This document shows positions 24,483 through 32,615 of a DNA stretch of 64,000 nucleotides, in pieces; the first letter of the stretch is position 1, and every line of letters begins with the position of its first letter. The DNA comes from JACCTU01 sp963737405. GTDB lineage: Bacteria > Actinomycetota > Thermoleophilia > Gaiellales > Gaiellaceae. The stretch is taken from assembly GCA_963737405.1 (NCBI GenBank), contig CAVTSL010000011.1:1-64000 (forward strand), written 5' to 3'. The notes under the pieces were generated by a model, which was given only the letters and a program-made list of their open reading frames with translations, did no database searches and was not told the origin of the DNA. The position numbers and the translations under genes were made by a program.

Positions 24483-26405
24483 ATGGAAAATATTCGTTCC
24501 AGGGCAGGTTTCCCGATCGCAGGCTCCGCCTTAACGACGGTGCTACTCTTCGTGGTCGTGATCGGAGCACTTTATTTTGCCCGCGAAGTTTTGGTCCCCA
24601 TTGCACTCGCGCTGCTGCTCAGCTTTGTACTTGCGCCCCTGGTTCGAACTTTTCGGAACTGGTACGTACCGCGCTCTATTGCGGTGATCATTTCAGTTCT
24701 GATTGCGTTTGCGGTTATCTTGAGCTTGGGCGCTATGATGGTTTCGCAAGTTAACCAACTTGCGAGTGACCTACCGCGGTACCAATTCACTTTGCGCGAG
24801 AAGATACAGAGTTTGCGCGGTGCCGCCGCCGGCACCGGAACGCTGGAACGGGCGTCTGAAGTGCTGCAAAATCTCGGCAAGGAACTCGACAAGCCGCAAA
24901 TAAGCGGCTCGACGTCCGTTCCTGTGAGCGTGGACACGGCCCAGCTAATAAACCAATCCCGGTTGAAGTGAAGCAGCCCGACCCCGGCGCTCTTCAAACC
25001 TCGTGGCTTTAATAACACCTTTGATACATCCACTCACCACGACCGGCATTGTAATTATCTTCGTCATCTTCATCCTCATGCAACGTGAGGATTTGCGAAA
25101 CAGGATAATCCGCCTGGTGGGAGAGCAGGACCTTCAGCGGACAACCGCAGCCCTGGACGATGCGGGCCAAAGGCTCAGCCGTTTATTCCTGACACAACTC
25201 GCACTCAACGCCTGTTTCGGTCTAATCATCGGCGCGGGCCTGTGGTTGATCGGCGTTCCCAGCGCCCCCCTGTGGGGCATGCTGGCTGCGATTTTAAGGT
25301 TCGTCCCCTACATCGGAGCACTGATTTCCGCGATTTTTCCCTCGTTCTCGCAGCCGCCGTGGGATCGGACTGGAGTATGGTGGCTTGGACCGCAGCCTTG
25401 TTCGTCATCGTCGAACCGCTCGTTGGTCATGTTGTCGAGCCGCACCTGACGGGCCAGAGCACTGGCCTTTCGCCTGTTGCGGTAGTCACCTCTGCGGCAT
25501 TCTGGACTTGGCTGTGGGGCCCCATCGGGCTCGTCCTGGCGACTCCGCTGACGATGTGTTTGGTGGTGCTCGGCAAGCATGTCGATCGATTAAAGTTTCT
25601 CGACATTATGCTTGGCGACAAGCCAGCCCTCAAACCGGAAGAATTGACCTATCAGCGCATGCTGGCAGGCGACCCGATCGAGGCGACTGAGCAGGCTCAC
25701 CAGATTTTGAAGGAGAAGCCGCTGATCGAATACTATCAAGACGTTCTAATAGAGGCGCTGAAACTTGCGCAGGCGGATGCCGATCGTGGACTATTGGATG
25801 AGGAACGTAAGCAACGCATTCGGGACGTGGTTGCGGAAATGTTGGAGGATCTAGAAGAACACGACGACAAACCCCAACTCATTCCCGATGCAAACGAGGC
25901 AGCGACACCCCTGCTTCCCGATATCAAAGACGATCAAGCTAAGGTCGCGATAACTGACGTGCCCGACCAGCGGCCAATTAAGAAACGGGTTTTGTGCATA
26001 CCTGGACGTGATTTGCTGGGTGAGGCATTCGCACTCATCATTGCTCAGCTTGTTTCCAGGGAGGGCATCCCAGCGCGCGCTGAGCAGAGTGATGCATTGT
26101 CGATGTCGCGTATCGTCAGCCTGGATACTCACGATGTGGAGCTGATTTGCCTGTGTTTTGTGGGTAACGCCTCCGCAGCGCAAGTCAGTTATGCCGCCCG
26201 TCGCCTTCGCCGGAAAATGCCTAAAGCATTCGTTATGGTCGCATTGGTCGGCGGCTCAGGCGGCTCAAATGAAGATTTCAAATCCTCTGCAGGCATAGAA
26301 GCCGTGCAGAACACATTGGTCGGAACGCGTGACGAGATTCTTAAAACGATAAGAAATTCTAGTGGACTGATTCAAGATCGCGCTGCATTGCCTATGGTGG
26401 GATAA
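24483..26405 (+). CDS. AI-2E/PerM-family transporter with cytosolic domain (three frameshifts)
   Basis: About 640 residues, paralogous to 6424-8208. The ATG at 24483 starts MENIRSRAGFPIAGS. The frame breaks at 24950-24952 (A-run), 24999-25000 (C-run) and 25339-25341 (C-run). One extra base at each restores KPIPVEVKQPDPGALQ, LVALITPLIHPL and SAIFPLVLAAAVGSDWSM. The membrane domain includes ILRFVPYIGALISAIFP and LWGPIGLVLATPLTM. The C-terminal soluble domain has RVLCIPGRDLLGEAFALIIA and DVELICLCFVGNAS, matching the paralogue. Substrate unknown. It is probably an intact gene with consensus errors. Confidence 0.78.
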
Positions 26406-26614
26406 ACGCGAACTGTATCAGTCCAGAGTGTAGGAAAACAATGGAACTACTTTTGAAGTTTGGTGCGGAGCAGTGACGCGAGGAACATGAGCTGTTAACA
26501 AAAATTTGCGATCGAAAAGGCTAGCCTTATTGCGGCATTTCTTTTCGTCCAGGCTCGAGTGCGCGAAACGCATGTCTCCGGCGCCAACTGCCCAGCTAAC
26601 CTTTGGCGCTTTTC

Positions 26615-27055
26615 TTACGACGAAGGCTTACTCCGTCGCTTAGATGATACCCGTTTAGGCCGTGATGACTGAAGATCGCGCAACGTGAGTAGTTCCTGGC
26701 GCTCTTGCTCAATCTGGTCGCGGGTCCGATAGCCCAGGTTGCGCAAAGTTTGAATGGGCAAACTCCATCCCTGGACAGTGTTTTGCAGCAGGTTCGTCAT
26801 CGGGGCGGTTAGCGTGAACCAGCGTTTGCTGCGAATGGTACGGGTCGACGTATCGACAGCAGCTAACACAGCGGTCTTCTTCTCCATGAAGCGCTCGATA
26901 TTCCATTCACGGTCAAGCTGCCGCAAGCGAATGCCGATGAGCTCCGGATGTCGCATGTAATAGGATATCCGCATCTTCATCTGACGCTGAACGCGCTCAT
27001 CGTCAGCAGGGAAAGCATGCTCCGGAAGGAAGTCGGACGTCGTCGGTACGCTCAT
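26615..27055 (-). CDS. Hypothetical protein of about 146 residues
   Basis: ATG at 27055 (MSVPTTSDFLPEHAFPADDE) with GGGAGGAA upstream. Residues 20-70 contain RVQRQMKMRISYYMRHPELI and REWNIERFMEKKTA. This is a conserved Bradyrhizobium protein with a DUF2892-like amphipathic stretch near WFTLTAPMTNLLQNTVQGWS, then a basic tail. It may associate with the membrane. A GGAAC-N17-TGTT promoter lies 20 bases upstream. Function unknown. Confidence 0.75.
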   Translation of the reverse strand: MSVPTTSDFLPEHAFPADDERVQRQMKMRISYYMRHPELIGIRLRQLDREWNIERFMEKKTAVLAAVDTSTRTIRSKRWFTLTAPMTNLLQNTVQGWSLPIQTLRNLGYRTRDQIEQERQELLTLRDLQSSRPKRVSSKRRSKPSS

Positions 27056-27074
27056 GATTTCCTCCCAAATACCC

Positions 27075-27100
27075 AACATATCATAATTTCCGGTCGTTCC
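27075..27100 (-). promoter_or_regulatory. EcfG-type promoter for the 27055 gene
   Basis: Minus-strand GGAAC-N17-TGTT; GTT core conserved. Confidence 0.6.
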
Positions 27101-27318
27101 GGATCGGCGCACGTTTGAATGCGGAAAGTGCGCTTACCACCCTGGAGGTACAGATTCGTTAGCCTCCGCGGCATGATTGAACCGATCTCTCGAAAAAAAA
27201 TAATTCGGGCCTACTGACGCCGAGGCAAGTTGCCATCTGTCAAGCAGAGCTATTATCAATTTGTGTCCTTGAACCAACACCCAACCGAATGGCGCGGAAT
27301 TGCCGGTGAGGTGGCCGG

Positions 27319-27546
27319 CTATCCGGCCTCGCCCGCTTCGCCGCGCGACATCCAGCGGTCGATAATTCGTGGCAGAATCCAGGGCCACGCGAAGCTCGTC
27401 AGCACCGCAAAAAACGCCCCATTCAAAACTCCTTGGTAGATATAGGGGGCAATGTCCTGTTTCGGCGAGATGAAACCGCCGACAGCGCCGCCGAGGATCA
27501 TCCAGAATGCGAACCATACCCCTGCGAAGAGGGCGGTGCGACCCAT
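27319..27546 (-). CDS. Small two-helix membrane protein
   Basis: 75 residues starting MGRTALFAGVWFAFWMILGG. Two membrane segments (about 5-24 and 38-60) and a short acidic end. GGAGGAG lies nine bases before the ATG. Resembles small predicted membrane proteins of Bradyrhizobium; no function can be assigned. No EcfG promoter is visible. Confidence 0.75.
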   Translation of the reverse strand: MGRTALFAGVWFAFWMILGGAVGGFISPKQDIAPYIYQGVLNGAFFAVLTSFAWPWILPRIIDRWMSRGEAGEAG

Positions 27547-27977
27547 GACACGAACTCCTCCTTCACTTCGATAAGTAAAAGAGTGGGATTTGGGTTCCGG
27601 AGGGGTTCGGATCAGGGAAATAAGCTTCTATGTGGACCGTAATCAGGGACTGAGGACGGCGAGAGCGAGCGCCGCGCTTGAGGAAGCTCCATCGCGACTG
27701 CTGACTTTCTTCTCAAAGCAGGGGCACTACGTAGCAGATGCTGAATAGTTGGTTCACAGATGGATCGAACGCCCTCCCCGCTCATCCCGGTGACTTTGAC
27801 CCGTCCCAAACGGCAACGTGCGAAGTGCCGCTGTGAGCCCGCCTGGATGGGCGTGCTGCCCGCAGGCCGTCTTGCTGCCAGCGTAGGCATAAATCGATGC
27901 GATCCCGTTGCTAAGTATCTTTCAGAGAAACCTTCCTCGCCCTGCGCCGTTGTACGGAATGGTCATCGGGGTACTTC
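27547..27977. other. Intergenic, no gene seen
   Basis: About 430 bases between divergent genes. Open frames at 27612-27890 (minus) and 27760-28068 (plus) have no ribosome sites and look like chance. GTTCC at 27594 has no AAC partner at the right distance. Confidence 0.45.
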
Positions 27978-29039
27978 ATGGCTGACACCAATACACTCCC
28001 CAGTATCGCGACACACGGTGCTGAACGGCTGCCTTCGGTCACGGTCGACAGCTACAACGTCGAACTGAAGGATGACGAGGGCTTCATCGGCGATCGCGCC
28101 AGCAAGGGTGCGTTCCGCGACATGATCGAGAACTGGCGCAAGCCCCTGCGTAAGGCCGGTGACGACCCATTCGGGGATACGCCGAGCGACGAGATCACTA
28201 AGAAGGAACTCGATGGGCTCCTCGCCAAGGGCGACCCCGAGGCGGCTGGCATCGTGCAAGGTGCAATCGAGAACTTTTCGCAGGAGCTCGCGCTGGTGAT
28301 CCGACGCTATCTCAAGCTGAAGGGCTGGAAGGATACCGAGCGCATCGTGGTCGGTGGGGGGTTCCGCGCGAGCCGGATAGGCGAACTGGTTATCGGGCGC
28401 ACTTCTGTGATCCTTAAAGCGGACAAGGTCGCCATCGAGCTCGTTCCGGTGCGCAATGCCCCGGACGAAGCCGGGTTGATCGGCGCCGCGCATCTCGCGC
28501 CAAAATGGATGTTCAAGGCGCACGACGCGATCATCGGGGTCGACATCGGCGGCACCAATATTCGCGCCGGTGTGATCGGCCTCAACCTGAAGAAGGCGGC
28601 CGATCTCTCCAAGGCGTTCGTCTGGAAATACGAGCTATGGCGGCATGGCGACGAGAAGAAGGTGAGTCGCGAAGATGCAGTCAAAAAGCTCACCGCGATG
28701 CTGGAGGCCCTGATCGAGAAGGCAGTGAAGGAGAAGCTAGCGCTGGCGCCGTTCATCGGAATTGGCTGCCCGGGTATCATCAACCAGGACGGCTCGATCG
28801 AGCGCGGCGCGCAGAACCTGCCGGGCAACTGGGAGGCGAGCAACTTCCATCTGCCTGCAGCGCTGCACAAGGCCATCCCGAAGGTTAATGACGAAGATAC
28901 CGCCATCGTAATGCATAACGATGCCGTGGTGCAGGGGCTCAGCGAGGCGCCATTTATGACCGACGTTCAGCATTGGGGCGCACTGACCATCGGCACTGGT
29001 CTCGGCAACGCGCGATTCACGACCCGCAAGGATGACTAA
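27978..29039 (+). CDS. ROK-family sugar kinase with permuted motif order
   Basis: 353 residues. Normal ROK/ASKHA kinases run phosphate-1, catalytic Asp, phosphate-2, then adenosine motif and connect-2. Here the adenosine-type motif ERIVVGGGF (121-129) and connect-2-like DEAGLIGAAH (163-172) come first. They are followed by phosphate-1 VDIGGTNIRAG (188-198), GIGCPG (261-266), the catalytic MHNDA (312-316, Asp315) and phosphate-2 TIGTGLGNARF (337-347), six residues before the stop. This looks like a circular permutation. It may phosphorylate glucose or a similar sugar; the CxCGxxGCxE zinc motif of many ROK proteins is absent. It stands alone; no stress promoter seen. Confidence 0.8.
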   Translation: MADTNTLPSIATHGAERLPSVTVDSYNVELKDDEGFIGDRASKGAFRDMIENWRKPLRKAGDDPFGDTPSDEITKKELDGLLAKGDPEAAGIVQGAIENFSQELALVIRRYLKLKGWKDTERIVVGGGFRASRIGELVIGRTSVILKADKVAIELVPVRNAPDEAGLIGAAHLAPKWMFKAHDAIIGVDIGGTNIRAGVIGLNLKKAADLSKAFVWKYELWRHGDEKKVSREDAVKKLTAMLEALIEKAVKEKLALAPFIGIGCPGIINQDGSIERGAQNLPGNWEASNFHLPAALHKAIPKVNDEDTAIVMHNDAVVQGLSEAPFMTDVQHWGALTIGTGLGNARFTTRKDD

Positions 29040-29301
29040 AGATGCGGACACGGGCGGCGTACGGCCCAATCATTGCAGCTTTGGCTTGATCCGAGCACGT
29101 AGTCTTACGACAAGCAGGAGATTTGATCACATTGCCACCGCTAGCGGGAGAGGCACAGGATCACCAATCAGCAAGAGAGGCGAGACGACCCAATCCAAAT
29201 ACAAGTTCCTGACGATGACTCCGTTGTCGAGAGTGTAATAGTACATACACCAGACGAGACATCCAAACTGGCGAGCCTTCCAACACAACGTCATTGGCGG
29301 T

Positions 29302-29327
29302 GGAACGCCGGTGCCACGTCGCGCATT
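29302..29327 (+). promoter_or_regulatory. EcfG-like promoter of sRNA copy 2
   Basis: GGAAC-N17-CATT, the same layout as before copy 1 at 1293, with the conserved RNA block starting about nine bases later. Confidence 0.55.
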
Positions 29328-29334
29328 GGTCAGG

Positions 29335-29482
29335 TACTCGTAGCTCGCTAGTGATGCCGGGGAAGCTCGGTGCAATTAGAGAAAGACGAGAGCTGTTGTC
29401 CTCCCGGCCCACCCCCCGACAGGGGTCGCAGTAGACGACAGCATTGCAACAGAAGCCCGGCTCTCGAGAGCCGGGCTTCTGC
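29335..29482 (+). ncRNA. Candidate small RNA, copy 2
   Basis: About 148 bases, similar to 1325-1490. The shared blocks CTCGTAGCTCGCTAGTG, GGGGAAGCTC, CAATTAGAGAAAGACG and CTCCCGG keep order and spacing. The downstream middle is different, but it again ends in a strong GC stem. No ORF is shared. Conservation of promoter, 5' end and terminator, with a variable centre, fits a duplicated regulatory RNA whose 5' half carries the function. Confidence 0.65.
29451..29480. terminator. Perfect 30-bp palindrome ending sRNA copy 2
   Basis: AGAAGCCCGGCTCTC and its exact complement, with no loop bases in between. There is little T after it on the plus strand, so termination may rely on stem strength; it also lies just before the promoter of the 29569 gene. 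Confidence 0.6.
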
Positions 29483-29512
29483 CGCCACAGCTTCGCAACG
29501 TGCGTCCTATGA

Positions 29513-29537
29513 GGAACCCATTTGGGTCAGCGTTGTT
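29513..29537 (+). promoter_or_regulatory. EcfG-type promoter for the 29569 gene
   Basis: GGAAC-N16-TGTT, 31 bases before the ATG at 29569. Confidence 0.6.
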
Positions 29538-29568
29538 TACCGATCGCCGGCTCGCTAGGAGTTGCAAT

Positions 29569-29781
29569 ATGACAGCGCCTATTTTGATGCACGCCGTGCA
29601 GATCGCGTGGATGAGGCTTTTAAGGCGGGAGCAAATCACCGGAGCGAATATTGAGACTGCGCCACTACGCCTGCTCTCTGCAATCATGGAAGGCTCCGCT
29701 AGTGGCGAGCAAAATCCGGAAGCGCTTGCGGAGATGGCGCTTAATCGATGGAACAGGGAGCCAAGCGTATTGGTCCACTGA
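29569..29781 (+). CDS. Small hypothetical protein
   Basis: 70 residues starting MTAPILMHAVQIAWMRLLRR, with AGGAG eight bases before the ATG. Mixed helical, with EALAEMALNRWNREP near the end. No family recognised. A GGAAC-N16-TGTT promoter suggests general-stress expression. The longer frame from 29500 begins upstream of that promoter and is not used. Confidence 0.65.
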   Translation: MTAPILMHAVQIAWMRLLRREQITGANIETAPLRLLSAIMEGSASGEQNPEALAEMALNRWNREPSVLVH

Positions 29782-29848
29782 CCGGCCAATGAACATGATC
29801 GTCAGCATCTAATTCGTCAGCGACGGCGAACCGCACACCCTTGGAGAA

Positions 29849-29874
29849 GGAACCTTTATCGCGTGCGGCTTGTT
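29849..29874 (+). promoter_or_regulatory. EcfG-type promoter of the YidB-like operon
   Basis: GGAAC-N17-TGTT, 23 bases before the ATG at 29898. Confidence 0.65.
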
Positions 29875-29897
29875 CAATCCGGAACCAGGAGTGTTCG

Positions 29898-30362
29898 ATG
29901 AGCCGCGGATTTCCCTCCATGACTGCCCTGCTCGGATTGCTGGCAATCGCTGGCTACCAGAACCGTGACAAGATTGCGGAAATGCTGGGCGGTCTGAACA
30001 AGCCCGGCTCGTCCGGTCAAGGCGGAATTGGTGGTTTGCTGGGTCAACTGAGCAGCAGTCTCGGCGGCGCTAGCACCGGTGGCATTCTTAGTGCCGGCCT
30101 TGGGGAACTCCTCGACCGTTTCAAGCAGAGCGGTCAGGGCGACACAGCGGAATCTTGGGTGAAAACAGGCCCAAACAAACCATGCACTGCTGCTCAGCTC
30201 GAAAAAGCAATCGGCCCAGAAGTGTTAGAAACTTTGACCAAGCAGACAGGGTTTTCGCGAGAAGAACTTGTATCGCGACTGTGTCGCGAACTCCCCGACG
30301 CCGTCGATAAGTACACGCCCCAAGGACGAATTCCCTCCGAAGCCGAGCTTGCGCGTTCTTGA
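29898..30362 (+). CDS. YidB/DUF937-family protein
   Basis: 154 residues from the ATG at 29898 (MSRGFPSMTALLGLLAIAGY). A Gly/Ser-rich middle (GGIGGLLGQLSSSLGGAS, ILSAGLGELLDRFKQSG) is followed by the YidB C-terminus: SWVKTGPNKPCTAAQLEKAI, then TGFSREELVSRLCRELPDAV and DKYTPQGRIP. YidB proteins are widespread, small and of unknown function. GGAG lies before the ATG. It is the first gene of a probable operon with 30373-30876, and the promoter is of EcfG type. Confidence 0.85.
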   Translation: MSRGFPSMTALLGLLAIAGYQNRDKIAEMLGGLNKPGSSGQGGIGGLLGQLSSSLGGASTGGILSAGLGELLDRFKQSGQGDTAESWVKTGPNKPCTAAQLEKAIGPEVLETLTKQTGFSREELVSRLCRELPDAVDKYTPQGRIPSEAELARS

Positions 30363-30372
30363 ACAAGGAGCG

Positions 30373-30876
30373 ATGGCTATGGCTACCAAGGCGGATTTTA
30401 CGGCAGAAGAGTGGGGCAAACTTCTTGGTAGTCCGATGGTCGCCGGCATGGCCATTACTGCGGCCGACCCCAGTGGGGTCTGGGGTTTGATAAAGGAGGG
30501 CATGGCTGGAGGCTGGGCACTTGTCGAAGCCCGCCAGAACGCGCAAGCGAACCCCCTGGTAAAAGCTGTTGCCGAGGATTTCACCACTGGTGACGGGAGG
30601 ACCGCGGCTCGGACTGAACTTCAAGCACGATTTAGTGGCGTAAACATTGACGTGCTGAAGAATACTGCGTTGTCCGAATTGCGATCTGTATCAAGGATAC
30701 TCGGTGCAAAAGCTCCGAGCGACGCCGCAGCTTTCAGAACGTGGCTGCAAGGCGTGGCGCAAAAGGCGGCAGAAGCTGGCACCGAAGGAGGGTTTTTGGG
30801 ATTTGGAGGCGTCGCAGTGAGTGATGCGGAGAAAGCGACGTTGTCAGAAATTTCGGCAGCCCTCTCCCCGACATAA
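30373..30876 (+). CDS. Hypothetical protein in the YidB operon
   Basis: 167 residues from the ATG at 30373 (MAMATKADFTAEEWGKLLGS) with AAGGAG upstream, ten bases after the yidB-like stop. The sequence includes FTAEEWGKLLGSPMVAGMAI, SRILGAKAPSDAAAFRTWL and GFLGFGGVAVSDAEK, all soluble and helical. This family is common in Bradyrhizobium and other soil bacteria without a known function. Being tightly linked to the YidB gene, it should share its stress control. Confidence 0.78.
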   Translation: MAMATKADFTAEEWGKLLGSPMVAGMAITAADPSGVWGLIKEGMAGGWALVEARQNAQANPLVKAVAEDFTTGDGRTAARTELQARFSGVNIDVLKNTALSELRSVSRILGAKAPSDAAAFRTWLQGVAQKAAEAGTEGGFLGFGGVAVSDAEKATLSEISAALSPT

Positions 30877-30954
30877 ATTTGCTTGGCCCTATTCTCTGCT
30901 TCTCAACATTGCAACGTTCTTCGCTCCTGTCGCCGACCTACGGCATTGGAGTAC

Positions 30955-30979
30955 TGAACCTTTTTCGGACCTTGGGGTT
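30955..30979 (+). promoter_or_regulatory. Weak EcfG-like promoter before the GlsB-like gene
   Basis: TGAAC-N16-GGTT, one mismatch in each element, 26 bases before the ATG at 31006. Confidence 0.4.
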
Positions 30980-31005
30980 GTAGCTCCGGCATACAGGAGG
31001 CGTCC

Positions 31006-31260
31006 ATGGGTATTCTTTTGACCATTATTATTGGATTCGTCGCGGGCATCATTGCCAAATTCCTCTATCCCGGCCCCAACGAACCGCAAGGCTTTATCCT
31101 CACAACCATCCTCGGCATCGTGGGTGCCTTTGCAGCGACGTTCATCGGCCAGGCCTTGGGCTGGTATCAGGCCCATGAGGGCGCTGGGCTAATCGGTGCA
31201 GTCGTCGGCGCTGTTTTGGTGCTTTTCCTCTACGGCTTGGTGGCGAACCGGCGAGCTTAA
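31006..31260 (+). CDS. GlsB/YeaQ/YmgE-family stress membrane protein
   Basis: 84 residues with three hydrophobic segments (about 2-20, 30-48, 60-78). MGILLTIIIGFVAGIIAKFL, GFILTTILGIVGAF and AGLIGAVVGAVLVLFLYG are typical of this family, formerly called transglycosylase-associated proteins. Members are RpoS- or EcfG-induced envelope stress proteins of unknown biochemistry. AGGAGG precedes the ATG. The AI-2E-type gene follows after 75 bases and is probably in the same operon. Confidence 0.9.
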   Translation: MGILLTIIIGFVAGIIAKFLYPGPNEPQGFILTTILGIVGAFAATFIGQALGWYQAHEGAGLIGAVVGAVLVLFLYGLVANRRA

Positions 31261-31335
31261 ATGCCGCCCACACCGCCCCGCCATGCTCGCACGCAGCGCA
31301 AGGTCGAGAGTGGTACTCCCGAGGACGAGCAATCA

Positions 31336-32427
31336 ATGACAGATCGTGAGGCGCGCTCGAAGAAGAGTGCCCTCCCCATGGACGCCCGCGCTCGGAACGT
31401 CTCGCGCGCCACTCTCGCGGTCGTTTTGGTGATGCTTTCGTTATGGGTGGCGCGAGAATTTCTCGCTTCGGTAGGCTGGGCTGCTGTGATTGCTGTGACG
31501 GCATGGCCGCTCTATGAGCAATTTGCCAAGCGCCTTGGACGATCCTCGCGTTCCGCCGTGGCACCTCTCGTGTTTACTCTTTTGGTTGGAGTGGTTTTGT
31601 TTCTTCCCGTTGGACTTGCAGCGCATCGGGCTAGTCAAGACATCCAAGCTGTTTCTTTGTCAGTTAGCCATTACCGGCAGCACGGAATACCCATGCCCGA
31701 ATGGCTTCCGAACACTCCTGTAATCGGCACTGCCGTTGCGCAATGGTGGAAAAATAATTTGAGCGATTCGAGGGTGATCACCGAGTGGATTGGAGCACCA
31801 GACGTAAAGAACGACGCCGCGATGACGAGAACTTTAGGAGTAGAGTTTCTTTATAGGTTCTTTCACTTCATGGTGGTCCTTATTGCTCTGTTTGGTTTCC
31901 TGAGAAATGGCGCATGGATAGCGAACCGCATTCTTGATACCGCCGATCGCCTGCTTGGTGATCCAGGTGAGCAACTCGCCAGCCGGATGGTCGACACCAT
32001 TCGTGGGACAGTCAACGGGACGATTCTAATAGCGGTCGTCGAAGGCGCGTTGATCGGCGTTGCTTACTTTGCCGCAGGCGTACCTCACGCGGTGCTTTTC
32101 ACGCTCCTCACAATGGCATTTGCCATGGTTCCGTTTGGAGCCTGGGCAGTGTTCACCTCGGCCAGCGTCCTTTTGCTTTTCCATGGTGGGAGTGCCGCAG
32201 CTGCGGCGACCGTGTTCGTCGTAGGCGCCGCTGTCATGGTTATTGGGGATTTGTTTGTTTGGGCTGCGCTTGTAGGAGGCGCCTCGCGGTTGCCGTTTCT
32301 GCTGGCATTGATAGGAATTTTTGGCGGTCTGCAAACCTTCGGGCTCATAGGACTATTCCTTGGCCCTGTAATCCTGGCTGCACTTCTGACGGTCTGGAAA
32401 GAGTGGCTGATGCCTCGACCGAGCTAA
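31336..32427 (+). CDS. AI-2E/PerM-family transporter without extra domain
   Basis: 363 residues from the ATG at 31336 (MTDREARSKKSALPMDARAR), preceded by GAGGACGAG. About eight membrane helices of PF01594, with VGWAAVIAVTAWPLYEQF, TVNGTILIAVVEGALIG, AMVPFGAWAVFTSAS and GGLQTFGLIGLFLGPVIL. It lacks the soluble C-terminal domain of the two paralogues in this window. Substrate unknown; the stress setting suggests a role in envelope or ion homeostasis (inference). The frame could start at 31261, but no ribosome site supports that. Confidence 0.85.
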   Translation: MTDREARSKKSALPMDARARNVSRATLAVVLVMLSLWVAREFLASVGWAAVIAVTAWPLYEQFAKRLGRSSRSAVAPLVFTLLVGVVLFLPVGLAAHRASQDIQAVSLSVSHYRQHGIPMPEWLPNTPVIGTAVAQWWKNNLSDSRVITEWIGAPDVKNDAAMTRTLGVEFLYRFFHFMVVLIALFGFLRNGAWIANRILDTADRLLGDPGEQLASRMVDTIRGTVNGTILIAVVEGALIGVAYFAAGVPHAVLFTLLTMAFAMVPFGAWAVFTSASVLLLFHGGSAAAAATVFVVGAAVMVIGDLFVWAALVGGASRLPFLLALIGIFGGLQTFGLIGLFLGPVILAALLTVWKEWLMPRPS

Positions 32428-32615
32428 ATGGTACTGCAGTAAAAATTGGAGTTCCCCTATTAGGGACGAACCTACTAGTTTGACTGTGTCATGAATTTCT
32501 GCGCGGCGACGGTGTTGCGATTGCAGCGTTGCAGCACGGACATCGCGGCAGGCTTCTGACGAGCGCGACGATCAATCGCCGGCGCATGGTTGCGACGGAG
32601 TTCGGGATGTGGCGT

